Shown piece by piece: positions 20,401-28,444 of a stretch of DNA of 64,000 nucleotides. The position numbers were made by a program, and so were the translations under genes. The notes below the pieces were generated by a model. The model saw nothing but the letters and a program-made list of their open reading frames with translations, ran no database searches and was not told the origin of the DNA. Source of the stretch: Methanomassiliicoccaceae archaeon UBA328 (lineage in GTDB: Archaea; Thermoplasmatota; Thermoplasmata; Methanomassiliicoccales; Methanomethylophilaceae); contig DAYM01000013.1 in assembly GCA_002506905.1 (NCBI GenBank), positions 1 to 64,000 of the forward strand, given 5' to 3'. Positions within the stretch are counted from its first letter, which is position 1; each line of letters opens with the position of its first letter.

Positions 20401-21492
20401 GTATTCGGAAACGTTCAGTCCGCTTGATTTCAGGATGTTCTCGATGTAAGGGGCGGCAGAGAATTCGTTGGTGCCTTTGAAGAATCCTTTCAGAGAGTCC
20501 CAGGCGTTGGCAAGGACGTCCCCGGCGCTGTCGATGAAGTCGAATACAACATTGCCGTAAAGATAGTCCATCCACTGAAGGATCAGGTCGTCGGCTATCG
20601 ACATCAGGGCCTGTGAGTATATGACGGAGATGTTGATCTCAACATGCCCGTCGTAAGCGATGAAATAATCTGCGATGTCAAGGTATTCGGTGGCAGAATC
20701 TATTCCTTCGGGAGCTTCGCGGAAGTAGGTGAGTCCCAAAAGTTTGATGGAGTTGCTGTATGCTTTCTTGACATCATCGGAGGTGATGATATTCGCCGTT
20801 CCGTTCGGACCGTACTCGTTGAGTGCGCCGTAACCGTTCATTACCCTGTACTGTGCCAGTGCGGTGAGTTGGTAGCTCATCATCTGTGTGATGGGCGAGC
20901 CCGAGCCGCTCACGGCGTTCTTGAACAGGGAGCCCTGTTCGGCAACAAGGGGAAGGGCGCAGGAGGCATCGGTCTCGAAATCGGATGATGTGATGCTTGT
21001 TCCCGAATCGCAGACGTATTTCGCCGTGAACGATCCGGTGCCCACAAGATAGGAGGGGGCGCTGCCTGTCGAAAGGTCGTCCTCTCCGTCTCTGAGGGAT
21101 TCGATATCGAGTTCTGTCGAAAATGAATTGAGAGTGACCGTGACGCCGCTGTCCGTAAGGGGGAACTGGAGGTCCATCCATTTATTTGCGCGATCCTGGT
21201 ATTTTTCGATACGTTCGGAAACGGTTCCTTCGAATGTCGATGTGCTGAGTGTGAAGATCACTTCGCCCAGACCTCTTTCGACGAATCTTTCGGTATTCTC
21301 TATGACCTCCCCGATCAGTCCGATCTCCTCGGTGATATTCTCTGCGTTGTCGGAGCTCTTCTCGGTCTGTGCCGCCACTACGCCGTATGCGGATCCGAGG
21401 ATAAGGAGTGTGATCGCGATTATTGCGAAAGGCATGTTGCCGCGGCGGGACCTTCTCAGGCCCGATGCGGAACGTCTTTTGATCTTGTACAT
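17431..21492 (-). CDS. Large membrane-anchored extracellular protein with a lamin-tail domain
   Basis: A 1353-residue protein of unknown function. Residues 10-45 contain a basic stretch and one hydrophobic segment (MPFAIIAITLLILGSAYGVV) that resembles the anchor of Tad-type pseudopilins. The rest is predicted outside the cell: low Lys/Arg, many Ser/Thr/Asp, and several isolated Cys. A long amphipathic helical stretch lies around 770-860 (MEPIKKIMDMIMDALNVLAS). A lamin-tail (LTD) beta-sandwich covers about 1004-1135 (VVINEFESNPEGTDKGYEWV). A TATA box (21517-21525, minus) lies 25 bases before the ATG, so it is monocistronic and leaderless. A surface or secretion role is inference. Confidence 0.8.
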   Translation of the reverse strand: MYKIKRRSASGLRRSRRGNMPFAIIAITLLILGSAYGVVAAQTEKSSDNAENITEEIGLIGEVIENTERFVERGLGEVIFTLSTSTFEGTVSERIEKYQDRANKWMDLQFPLTDSGVTVTLNSFSTELDIESLRDGEDDLSTGSAPSYLVGTGSFTAKYVCDSGTSITSSDFETDASCALPLVAEQGSLFKNAVSGSGSPITQMMSYQLTALAQYRVMNGYGALNEYGPNGTANIITSDDVKKAYSNSIKLLGLTYFREAPEGIDSATEYLDIADYFIAYDGHVEINISVIYSQALMSIADDLILQWMDYLYGNVVFDFIDSAGDVLANAWDSLKGFFKGTNEFSAAPYIENILKSSGLNVSEYRYLNSGKSFTVTIDQAYVSAIVGEEASSVSISVPYPSADLMSWNGITDFKKTYRGDNNELREWFAEIINRAALEIGDRKSFGTIRFSVNAMDDEAFMDTVAKNIASALNNSDTVYTNTMSASITSQVMIDPFYASIYEVIDTDRHSIYGVDGFESSIRSHLYDGLTSEIEDEYGTALDEDLINATVNAVMSSSQITGIVDSYTSAVDSLMTGFSALANVEKGKDGTLKKIIREIAKGGMNLGDMVTDVPGRINSICEETCSTLSINAYYGVTELPGKDCFEVTDSSGRTATETIDLDIISSPTIKINGPNANKDENIHYVGFFQNSGLSYCTMFSAEIRDTLVFTASSSNSLSGSMGVADSKIEDTCEIDLTIKIPVASSWKLVGVNAYNASNTLLGDAWTAILSILEPIMEPIKKIMDMIMDALNVLASAFIEAAKFVADIVERIYMALMEPLEQLRSIIENTLDSWFASVAEDFLDWIVKVNASQQTIGAKFMGFTIAVTLNLASLSKSTKTLATVSMETEVAGIDVYGAITIKQTGEGSSKKLLVTGACSLEGDDWNVSADVDPLMKSNKYLIAFSGLVNGIEFDLVLPELVKYNEIDVSVQDIPGVGTMLSNIPIGGAKLSFDIGLNLKYTAPFENGVVINEFESNPEGTDKGYEWVELFNASSESVDLDGYKICAGSSAAKVYVISGETIGPGGRLVIDLPGSFLNNAASNALKKGEYVQLFDSDGNSVDKTPAKKDTTNDSYTWQRVSDGACEWVFEDGTPGTKNCGGLLTGVMVRTQLINIIKDSASETLGQMGTLLSTGDLAQFFQTATQNAVTSAIEMLSDCLVEASLYVSLDVTDPASAGCIGFEAYLMIDSDFMEDGLKCLVGEVEELLLNIENPYGLDPKTVIYDNTYLGIKVYTGMNTPGFLGDADGYPEIQICVNIRTNLSAFDRVFGGCTGTWKVVCGVQILDCPYAVIPSALDPDKTMHNDLWLVKATFKGAE

Positions 21493-21516
21493 ACAGGGGG
21501 CTCGTCTTTCATTCGG

Positions 21517-21525
21517 TTATAAGCG
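21517..21525 (-). promoter_or_regulatory. TATA box of the LTD surface protein gene
   Basis: CTTATAACC on the minus strand lies about 25-33 bases before the start at 21492. Confidence 0.45.
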
Positions 21526-21584
21526 AAGATGTACAGTTAGTGTAGTTATACGGTCTGCAGCGCCGATTATACCACTACGACGGT

Positions 21585-21611
21585 CCGCGCGCGACAGATA
21601 AATATTATAAG
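21585..21611 (+). promoter_or_regulatory. Promoter of the tes-ferredoxin-ggr operon with CGCG element
   Basis: CCGCGCGCGAC at 21585-21594 is followed by the TATA box AAATATTATAAG (about 21600-21611), 27 bases before the ATG at 21638. Confidence 0.55.
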
Positions 21612-21637
21612 AGAAAACCAATCATCGTCTTGGTACC

Positions 21638-23266
21638 ATGACAGCTACAATGCAAGAATATGCAGTCAAGAAGGGTCTCCCCAAGAAGACCTCATCGGTC
21701 TGCCCCGAGTGCGGAAAAGTGCTCGAAGCGACTCTTTTTGAAAAGGATGGGAAAGTCTACACGGATAAGACCTGCCCGGAACACGGAAACTTCTCAGATG
21801 TTTACTGGTCCGACGTAGGTATGTACCTTAAAGCAGAGAAATACGCCCATGACGGTGTAGGACTCCGCAATCCTATGGACAAGAATCTGAAAGAAGGCGA
21901 GAATGTTCACATCATGATCGACGATCTTCGTGTCGACATGCTTTCGAACACAGCCCTCGCCAACATTGACCTCACCAACAGATGCAACATGAACTGCCCG
22001 ATCTGTTTCGCAAATGCGAACCAGGCAGGATATGTCTACGAACCTGATTTTGACACGGTTTGCAAGATGCTCGATGCTCTCAGGGCAGAGGAGCCTATCA
22101 AATGTACGGCGGTCCAGTTCTCCGGAGGAGAGCCTACCGTCTACCCCAAACTCGTCGAGGTCATCAAAGCTGCGAAGGACAGGCATTTCGCCCAGGTCCA
22201 GGTAGCCTCCAACGGAATTAAGTTCTCTAAAGATTACGAATTCCTCAAGGCATGCGTCCAGGCAGGACTCAACACCATCTATCTCTCCTTCGACGGAGTC
22301 ACGGAGGATGTCTATCTCCAGGCCAGGGACAGAAAGATGTTCGGCGTAAAGCTGAAGGTCCTTGAGAACTGCAGGAAACTGAAAGCAGAGACCGGGCACA
22401 GCTGTTCGATCGTTCTCGTTCCCACACTCGTCAAGGGTGTCAACGATCACCAGATCGGAGACATGGCACGTTTTGCGTTCGAGAACTCGGATATCGTCCG
22501 CGGTATCAACTTCCAGCCTATCGCATTCACCGGAAGGGTCACCCGCGAGGAAGTATCCAAGGGAAGGATCACCCTCCCCGAGCTTGCAAAATGTTTCAGC
22601 GAAGAGACCGGATATACCACCGTGGACGACTGGTACCCCGTTCCCGTGGTCGCGCCCATATCTGATTTCGCGTCGCTTCTGCTCGGTCAGAACAAGGTCA
22701 CATTCACAGTGCACCCCCACTGCGGAATCGCAACATACATCTTCATGGATGACAAGGGCAACGCAGTTCCGTTCCCCAGGTTCATCAAGGTCGACGAATT
22801 CTCCACAGAGCTCACGGAGATCTGTTCGAAGATGGAGACAGCGAAATTCAAGAAGCTCACGGTCATCAAGCTCATCAAGCTCCTGAACAAGTGTGTCATC
22901 GAGGAGAATCTTCCCGGAGGAATGTCCAAGAAGCAGTTCGTCATGATGATCAAGAATGTCATGAGCAACAAATCCAAACAAGAACTGGCTAAATTCTCAT
23001 GGAAGATGATGTTCTTCGGCGGTATGCACTTCCAGGACTCATTCAACTACGATGTTGAGAGGGTCAAGCGCTGCGCCATCCATTACATCACACCCGACTG
23101 CCAGGTAATTCCGTTCTGCGCATACAACGGCGGACCCGAATACCGTGCGGCAATCGAGAAGAAGTTCTCCGTACCTCTCGCCGAGTGGAAGGAGAAGAAC
23201 AAAGAAGAGGCAAAAGCCCTCGAACAGGCAATGATCGTCCCCGACGACCAGAAGCCTGACGCATGA
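21638..23266 (+). CDS. Radical SAM enzyme, tetraether lipid synthase (Tes)-like
   Basis: A 542-residue radical SAM protein of the type that includes methanogen Tes, which joins the phytanyl chains of archaeol lipids into tetraethers. An N-terminal Cys motif (CPECGK with CPEHG about 25 residues later, DVYWSD) precedes the SAM cluster motif CNMNCPICFA at about residue 116. SGGEPT follows, and extra Cys residues occur at the C-terminus (CAIHYITPDCQVIPFC). The two genes downstream, a ferredoxin and a geranylgeranyl reductase, support a lipid role. A different radical SAM substrate cannot be excluded without alignment. Confidence 0.8.
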   Translation: MTATMQEYAVKKGLPKKTSSVCPECGKVLEATLFEKDGKVYTDKTCPEHGNFSDVYWSDVGMYLKAEKYAHDGVGLRNPMDKNLKEGENVHIMIDDLRVDMLSNTALANIDLTNRCNMNCPICFANANQAGYVYEPDFDTVCKMLDALRAEEPIKCTAVQFSGGEPTVYPKLVEVIKAAKDRHFAQVQVASNGIKFSKDYEFLKACVQAGLNTIYLSFDGVTEDVYLQARDRKMFGVKLKVLENCRKLKAETGHSCSIVLVPTLVKGVNDHQIGDMARFAFENSDIVRGINFQPIAFTGRVTREEVSKGRITLPELAKCFSEETGYTTVDDWYPVPVVAPISDFASLLLGQNKVTFTVHPHCGIATYIFMDDKGNAVPFPRFIKVDEFSTELTEICSKMETAKFKKLTVIKLIKLLNKCVIEENLPGGMSKKQFVMMIKNVMSNKSKQELAKFSWKMMFFGGMHFQDSFNYDVERVKRCAIHYITPDCQVIPFCAYNGGPEYRAAIEKKFSVPLAEWKEKNKEEAKALEQAMIVPDDQKPDA

Positions 23267-23278
23267 GAGGAATACTAA

Positions 23279-23452
23279 ATGATAGTAGATGTAGACAAAT
23301 GCCTGCACTGCGGTGGCTGTGTGGGTTCATGTCCCCAGAATGCGATATTCCTGAATGATTTCGTACTGGAATTCAGCGACAAATGCAACAAGTGCGGCAG
23401 ATGCGTAAGGCTCTGTCCCGTACAGGCACTCAAACTGGAGGGAAAGGCATGA
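23279..23452 (+). CDS. Small 2[4Fe-4S] ferredoxin
   Basis: A 57-residue ferredoxin with two clusters: CLHCGGCVGSCP and CNKCGRCVRLCP. It starts at 23279 behind a GAGAGGAA site, and its stop overlaps the start of the reductase gene (GGCATGA). It probably donates electrons to the geranylgeranyl reductase; Methanosarcina geranylgeranyl reductase is known to need a ferredoxin encoded beside it. It could also serve the Tes-like enzyme upstream. Confidence 0.93.
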   Translation: MIVDVDKCLHCGGCVGSCPQNAIFLNDFVLEFSDKCNKCGRCVRLCPVQALKLEGKA

Positions 23453-24639
23453 AAACGATCAACTGCGACGTCGTAGTGGTCGGAGCCGGACCCGGCGGCA
23501 GCATGGCCGCAAAGTTCTGTGCCCAGGGCGGACTCGACACGCTCCTTCTGGAGAAGAAGGCAGAGATCGGAGCACCTCTCAGGTGTGCCGAAGGTGTGTC
23601 CAAGAAATGGCTTCAGGAGGTCGGTATCGAACCCGATCCCGTCTGGATCCGCGCCGACATGAAAGGAGCGGTCATCAGATCGCCCAAAGGATACGAATTC
23701 AAGCTCGATGAGAGCAAAGCAGGTTCCGAGGTCGGATACGTCCTCGAGAGACACCTCTTCGACAAAGCACTTGCAAGAGATGCCGTAGCGGCCGGTGCCA
23801 AGATCATGATGCGCACATCGTGCACTGACGTGATCAGGGAGAACGGAAAGCTTGTCGGTATCAAAGCGAAGTCGATGGGCGAAGAGATCGAGATCCGTGC
23901 AAAGGTCATCGTGGCCGCAGACGGATTCGAGTCGCAGGTCGGAAGATGGGCGGGTATCGATACCTCGGTCAAGCTAAACGACCTTTGCTCATGTCTTCAG
24001 TACAGGATGGTCAACTGCGAAGCTGACATGGAGTACTGCGAGTTCGAGATCGGAAGGTTCTACGCACCCGGAGGATACCTCTGGATCTTCCCCAAGGGCA
24101 ACGGAGTGGCCAACGTCGGTATCGGCGTCATGGGCACTATGGCCAAGAAGGGAGAGGCAAAGTACTACCTCGACAAGTTCATCGCCGAGGACCCCCGTTT
24201 CAAGAACAGCCAGGCCGTCGAGGTCATGGGTGGATTCGTTTCCACATGCCCCGGACTCGATTGTGCTGTCGACGACAACATCATTCTTGTCGGAGATGCC
24301 GCAAGGATCATCGACCCCATCACGGGCGGAGGTATCTGCCATGCCTGCAGGACAGGTATGTACGCAGGAAAGGTCATCACGGAAGCCGCAAAGAAAGGCG
24401 ACTTCTCCAAGGCCGCACTCATGCCTTATGAGAAGATGTGGCGCGACAGAATGGAGGATAAACTCTACAGGAACTGGATGGCCAAAGAAAGGCTGGCAGA
24501 GCTCGATGATGACACCATCGACGAGCTTGTCAAACTCATCTCCGGTTCCGACATAAAGGAGGTCAACGTCTATAACCTCCTGAAGGTCATCAAAGAGAAG
24601 TATCCCAAGGTCGTCGAAGGATTCGAAGACCTCATCTAA
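23449..24639 (+). CDS. Geranylgeranyl reductase family flavoprotein
   Basis: This enzyme saturates the double bonds of digeranylgeranylglycerophospholipids, the last step of archaeal core lipid synthesis. It has the FAD dinucleotide motif GAGPGGSMAAKF at residues about 11-22, a conserved RCAEGVSKKWL segment near residue 48, and the second FAD motif VGDAARIIDPITGGGI near residue 282. It is 396 residues long, typical of the family. Its ATG overlaps the ferredoxin stop by four bases, so it is translationally coupled to it. Confidence 0.92.
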   Translation: MKTINCDVVVVGAGPGGSMAAKFCAQGGLDTLLLEKKAEIGAPLRCAEGVSKKWLQEVGIEPDPVWIRADMKGAVIRSPKGYEFKLDESKAGSEVGYVLERHLFDKALARDAVAAGAKIMMRTSCTDVIRENGKLVGIKAKSMGEEIEIRAKVIVAADGFESQVGRWAGIDTSVKLNDLCSCLQYRMVNCEADMEYCEFEIGRFYAPGGYLWIFPKGNGVANVGIGVMGTMAKKGEAKYYLDKFIAEDPRFKNSQAVEVMGGFVSTCPGLDCAVDDNIILVGDAARIIDPITGGGICHACRTGMYAGKVITEAAKKGDFSKAALMPYEKMWRDRMEDKLYRNWMAKERLAELDDDTIDELVKLISGSDIKEVNVYNLLKVIKEKYPKVVEGFEDLI

Positions 24640-24648
24640 ACATTTCAG

Positions 24649-24669
24649 CGGCCTCACGGCCGTTTTTTT
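24649..24669 (+). terminator. Intrinsic-type terminator of the lipid operon
   Basis: CGGCC-TCAC-GGCCG is followed directly by seven T residues. Confidence 0.8.
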
Positions 24670-24716
24670 ATTTAATAAAAGTTTGACCGTGCAGACCGTG
24701 TCTGCACAGGTCCGGT

Positions 24717-25301
24717 TCACATAAGACCGAAAAGAGTATCGAGGTTCTCCCCCGTCTTCACAGACACGGGGATGACATCTTTGTTAGGGAAGCATTCTTT
24801 AAGATACTTTTCCGTTTCTTCGATGTCTTCTTTGGAAGCAAGGTCGCACTTGTTGATCAGAAGGAATTTGGAGCCGTTCATCTGTTTCTTGAAGAACTCT
24901 TCCTTTCTCTTGATGAGGTCCTTGTATCTTTGGATATCTGTGACGCCGATGATCATTTCGGAATCGCCGTCCTTCAGCGTAGGCCTGATGATGTCTGCAA
25001 CCTGGTCGGGAAGTGCCAGACCGGTAGGTTCTACGATCACTATGTCCGGATCGAGGTCCTTCTTGATGTTCTCCATCGCGTCATGGAGCGAGCTTGCGAG
25101 AGTGCAGCAGATGCAGCCGTTCGGAAGTTCGATGGAATTGTATCCTTCGGCCTTCAGCGTGTTTCCGTCCACTCCTATGTCGGCAGCTTCATTGACAATG
25201 ATGGTCACCTTTTTACATTCCTCACTGAATTTCGTGGCCATCCTCATCAACAGGGTGGTCTTTCCGCTTCCCAGGAAGCCTCCCAGAATGTAAACTTTCA
25301 T
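24717..25301 (-). CDS. CobW/HypB/UreG-type GTPase
   Basis: A 194-residue metal-chaperone-type GTPase. The Walker A is GGFLGSGKTTLL at residues 6-17, the metal-binding GCICC motif is near residue 63, the switch/Walker B region reads IVIVEPTGLA, and NKCD gives guanine specificity. It lacks the C-terminal CobW domain. The metal target is unknown (Ni, Zn or Co). The start at 25301 is preferred because the P-loop then begins at residue 6 as usual and a TATA box lies 20-30 bases upstream. Confidence 0.88.
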   Translation of the reverse strand: MKVYILGGFLGSGKTTLLMRMATKFSEECKKVTIIVNEAADIGVDGNTLKAEGYNSIELPNGCICCTLASSLHDAMENIKKDLDPDIVIVEPTGLALPDQVADIIRPTLKDGDSEMIIGVTDIQRYKDLIKRKEEFFKKQMNGSKFLLINKCDLASKEDIEETEKYLKECFPNKDVIPVSVKTGENLDTLFGLM

Positions 25302-25320
25302 AATTCGAGTATGTGTGCAG

Positions 25321-25331
25321 CCGTATTTATG
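25321..25331 (-). promoter_or_regulatory. TATA box of the CobW-type GTPase gene
   Basis: CCATAAATACG on the minus strand sits 20-30 bases before the start at 25301. Confidence 0.4.
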
Positions 25332-25406
25332 GTTTATTTGGACAATCCGAAAAGTCAATTAAATATCTGTTAAGAAAAGCTGGAAAATGGGTTTATCCGG
25401 CAGGAT

Positions 25407-26342
25407 TCATGTCATGGATGCCCTTACGCCCTCGACCTTCGTAGATATGATTATCGGAACGCCGCCCCTGGAAAGAATGGCCTTGGAGACCTCATCGGGC
25501 CTGTCGGTAAGTGAGATCATACACCCTCCTCCGCCGGATCCGGTGAGTTTCGCGCCGTAGGAATACGGGAGTGTGACATCCACAAGTTTGTTGAGCTCGT
25601 CGCAGGATACCCCTAAGATCGATAGGAGTTTGTGGTCATGGGTCATGAGTTCTCCCAAACGTACCAGGTCGTTCCTTTTGATGGCCTCCATGCCTTCGAG
25701 GGTCACATCCCCTATCTCGTCGATGACATCCGCGGCGAACTTGTTGCTGTCCTTGTATTTCCTGACCTTCTCCACCAACGGTCCCGTAGGGGCGCGGATG
25801 CCTGTGTATCCTATCACAAAGGTCATTTGGGGAATATCGATCCCGTAGATGTCCCAGCTGTTGCTGTTCTTATCTATGGTCCACAGTTTTTCTCCGCAGT
25901 TCGGGATGTTCAATGCGATGCCGTGGCCGTGTACGGCGGTGGATGTGTCCATGGGACTTCCCCTGCCTTGGGCGTAGTATTCTGCATCGAAGGATTCTCT
26001 GGCAATGCTCTCCGGATCGGTCTTGAGGCCGTTCATTGTGCGCATGGCCATCGAGAATGCCGCCGATAATGCGGCAGATGAACCCAGTCCGGATCCCGGA
26101 GGGATCCTGCTGTCCATGAATACGGATACGGGAACGGAGTCATGCAGCGAGCTGATGTATTTGAGATGCGGATTCTGATTGATGTCCGCAGGCTCATTGT
26201 TGATCATGAATTCCGGACCCTTCCTGATCTTCACAGTGAAGCGTCTGTCGATGGCAACCGTGATCGCGGGCTTGCCGTAGACCACCGCGTGTTCTCCCAG
26301 GATAACGAACTTTCCCGGTGCTGAGGCAACAACGTCTGTCAT
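25407..26342 (-). CDS. mvk: Mevalonate kinase
   Basis: This GHMP kinase phosphorylates mevalonate in isoprenoid synthesis, which feeds archaeal membrane lipids. It has the N-terminal APGKFVILGEHAVVYGKPAI motif, the phosphate loop PGSGLGSSAALSAA, and the C-terminal GAKLTGSGGGGCMISL motif. It is 311 residues long. Its start shares one base with the stop of the upstream hypothetical gene, and it is the last gene of an aminotransferase-hypothetical-mvk operon. Confidence 0.95.
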   Translation of the reverse strand: MTDVVASAPGKFVILGEHAVVYGKPAITVAIDRRFTVKIRKGPEFMINNEPADINQNPHLKYISSLHDSVPVSVFMDSRIPPGSGLGSSAALSAAFSMAMRTMNGLKTDPESIARESFDAEYYAQGRGSPMDTSTAVHGHGIALNIPNCGEKLWTIDKNSNSWDIYGIDIPQMTFVIGYTGIRAPTGPLVEKVRKYKDSNKFAADVIDEIGDVTLEGMEAIKRNDLVRLGELMTHDHKLLSILGVSCDELNKLVDVTLPYSYGAKLTGSGGGGCMISLTDRPDEVSKAILSRGGVPIIISTKVEGVRASMT

Positions 26343-26857
26343 CAGTCGGTCAATCCGTAGCTGTCAAGCTCTTCCCTGATAGCATCGTTGGGCGTCCTCT
26401 TTTCGAGAGGAGGCTGGGGAAGGTCCCACCAGGAATTCTCGAAATCCTCGAGGGCGAGCCTGTATTCGTCGTCTGTGCCGAACTCTGATGGTTTGATGCC
26501 TGTAAGGGCCTTTTCGTGCTCTTTGAACAGGTCCACATTGTATTTCCTGTTGACAAGTGCGACTCCGAGAAGCATGTCCAACGAGAAGGACATGTCCATT
26601 CCATCTTCGTTGCTGACAGCGTCCATCATCATATCCAGAGCGCTGTTCACTGCCATCTTGAATATCATCTGGCGTTTCGTCTCCTCATCGGGAAGGCCTT
26701 GCGATTCGACATGGTTCTCGATCTCTTCGTAGATGAGGGCTCCGAGGGCATCCGTTCTCCTGGGATTCTTCTCGTACATCTGTGCGTACGCAATCTCTTC
26801 GATACTTTTCTCTTCGTCCTCTCCGAAGAGGTTGGCGTTAGGGTCGTTGTTTTCCAT
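26342..26857 (-). CDS. Acidic protein of unknown function
   Basis: A 171-residue, strongly acidic soluble protein that I do not recognise. It is mostly helical, with a central Met-rich stretch (ALDMMMDAVSNEDGMDMSFS) and an aromatic C-terminal NSWWDLP motif. It has no Cys. It starts four bases after the aminotransferase stop and overlaps the mevalonate kinase start, so it is co-translated with both. Confidence 0.8.
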   Translation of the reverse strand: MENNDPNANLFGEDEEKSIEEIAYAQMYEKNPRRTDALGALIYEEIENHVESQGLPDEETKRQMIFKMAVNSALDMMMDAVSNEDGMDMSFSLDMLLGVALVNRKYNVDLFKEHEKALTGIKPSEFGTDDEYRLALEDFENSWWDLPQPPLEKRTPNDAIREELDSYGLTD

Positions 26858-26861
26858 GTTA

Positions 26862-27989
26862 TCATTTCCTGATTTTTCTGACTGTGTCTTCGAGTATATC
26901 CATTCCTGCGGATATCTTTTCCTCGCTTGCGGCGTAAGAGAATCTGAGATGTCCTTCCCCGTATTTTCCGAATGCGGAACCAGGGGTGCATATCAGACCG
27001 TTCTTGATCAGCATACCTGCAAGGTCTGCCGATGCAATGTCCATATCGAACGAGGGGAACGCATAGAATGCTCCTTTCGGAGGGATGAGCTCCATTCCGT
27101 CGATATCGTTGATACGTTTAGTGATGAGGTCCCTTCTCTTTCTGTAGATCTCCCTGGACCTGTTGAGGTAGGGTTCGATGTTGGGCATTGCCTCCAGTAC
27201 GCCGTACTGACAGGGCATGTTGGGGTTTGCACAGACATGATACTGCATCTTGATAAGTGCATCCATATCGCTCTTGTCTGCGCATATGAATCCGAGTCTC
27301 CATCCGGTGACCGCCATCATCTTCGAGAAGCCGCTTGCGACGACGGCCCTGTCCAGACGGTCCATGAATGATACGTGTTCCCCCTCATAGACGAAAGGCT
27401 CGTAGACCTCGTCCGCCAGGATGTACACGTCCTTGTCCTCGGCGATATCCAGAAGGGCCTTCTTGGCCTCTTTGGTCATAACGCCGCCGGTAGGGTTGCT
27501 GGGAGTGTTCACGACGATCATCTTGGTCTTCTTCGTGATAAGCGACTGGATATCGTCTATGTCCGGCTGGAAGTCTCCTTCCGTAAGCCTGTACTCTTTG
27601 TAGGAACCTCCCGCGAGGACCGCGTGGGGACCGTAGATGACGAATCCGGGACTGGGTACCAGGACCTCGTCTCCGGGGTCGATGAACGATTGTGTGATCT
27701 CCAAAAGGGCGGTGGAACCGCTGGGGGTGATCATTATGTTCCCCGCGTCTATGTCCGCGTATTTCGAGAATCTTTTTGCAACGGCATCTCTGAGCTCGGG
27801 AACTCCTGCGGTCGGACCGTACTTGTTCTTGTGGTTCAGGGCTGCTTGGTACATGCCCTCGATCGCTTCCGCAGGCGGATCAAGGTCCGGTTCGCCCAGA
27901 CCGAGATTGATGGAGTTCGGACCTGCAAGATCGAATATCTTCCTTATTCCCGACATCGGGATGCTGTCTAGCCTCTTTGAGACCTTCAT
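26862..27989 (-). CDS. Class I/II PLP-dependent aminotransferase
   Basis: A 375-residue fold-type I aminotransferase, probably acting on aspartate, aromatic or branched-chain amino acids. It has the N-terminal INLGLGEPD motif, VVNTPSNPTGGV, ADEVYEPF, the PLP lysine in SGFSKMMAVTGWRLGF (about residue 237), and the late LRFSYA arginine. The exact substrate cannot be told from sequence reading. A TATA box at 28011-28021 (minus) lies at leaderless distance. Confidence 0.9.
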   Translation of the reverse strand: MKVSKRLDSIPMSGIRKIFDLAGPNSINLGLGEPDLDPPAEAIEGMYQAALNHKNKYGPTAGVPELRDAVAKRFSKYADIDAGNIMITPSGSTALLEITQSFIDPGDEVLVPSPGFVIYGPHAVLAGGSYKEYRLTEGDFQPDIDDIQSLITKKTKMIVVNTPSNPTGGVMTKEAKKALLDIAEDKDVYILADEVYEPFVYEGEHVSFMDRLDRAVVASGFSKMMAVTGWRLGFICADKSDMDALIKMQYHVCANPNMPCQYGVLEAMPNIEPYLNRSREIYRKRRDLITKRINDIDGMELIPPKGAFYAFPSFDMDIASADLAGMLIKNGLICTPGSAFGKYGEGHLRFSYAASEEKISAGMDILEDTVRKIRK

Positions 27990-28010
27990 GGTCGGTTATC
28001 GTCAATCTTT

Positions 28011-28050
28011 GTTATATACAATTGCGCGCCGAGTGCGCGAATCTTATTAT
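28011..28050. promoter_or_regulatory. Divergent promoters sharing a CGCG element
   Basis: TTGTATATAAC (minus, 28011-28021) serves the aminotransferase, and ATCTTATTATC (plus, about 28040-28050) serves the membrane protein. Between them lies GCGCGCCGAGTGCGCG (about 28024-28039). Both TATA boxes are about 25 bases from their start codons. Confidence 0.55.
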
Positions 28051-28072
28051 CGTAGACGTCTATAGCAGGTTC

Positions 28073-28444
28073 ATGGTTCAGATCAACAGAAAGGCCTGGC
28101 TGATTTTCGATCTGGTAGGTCTGGTATTCGTGATCGCGGGAACGATAGGCTATATCGGCCTGTTCATAGAGGTGGGAGCGGATGCGGCACTGCCGATATT
28201 CTTCATAGGTCTCTTTTTCGTGGTCATAGGGGCTATCTTCGGGCATCTGGAGGGAATGACCCTCAAGGAACAGGTCGCGGATATGCTCAGGGACAGGAAT
28301 GTCGCCGAGGCGGCGGCAGCGGTACCCGACGATTCCGATGTGCCTTACATCCTCGATATGGATGCGGCCTGGAATCAGCCTCTGCCCGATCAGGTGGATA
28401 TGGACGAGCTTTTCGAAAAGCCCGAGAAGGGGTCAGCCGAATGA
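28073..28444 (+). CDS. Small membrane protein with two transmembrane helices
   Basis: A 123-residue protein of unknown function. Two hydrophobic segments are at about 9-33 (WLIFDLVGLVFVIAGTIGYI) and 41-60 (LPIFFIGLFFVVIGAIFG), followed by an acidic cytoplasmic tail. The ATG at 28073 is at leaderless distance from its TATA box. Its stop overlaps the next gene (GAATGACG), an HD hydrolase, so the two are translationally coupled. Confidence 0.8.
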   Translation: MVQINRKAWLIFDLVGLVFVIAGTIGYIGLFIEVGADAALPIFFIGLFFVVIGAIFGHLEGMTLKEQVADMLRDRNVAEAAAAVPDDSDVPYILDMDAAWNQPLPDQVDMDELFEKPEKGSAE

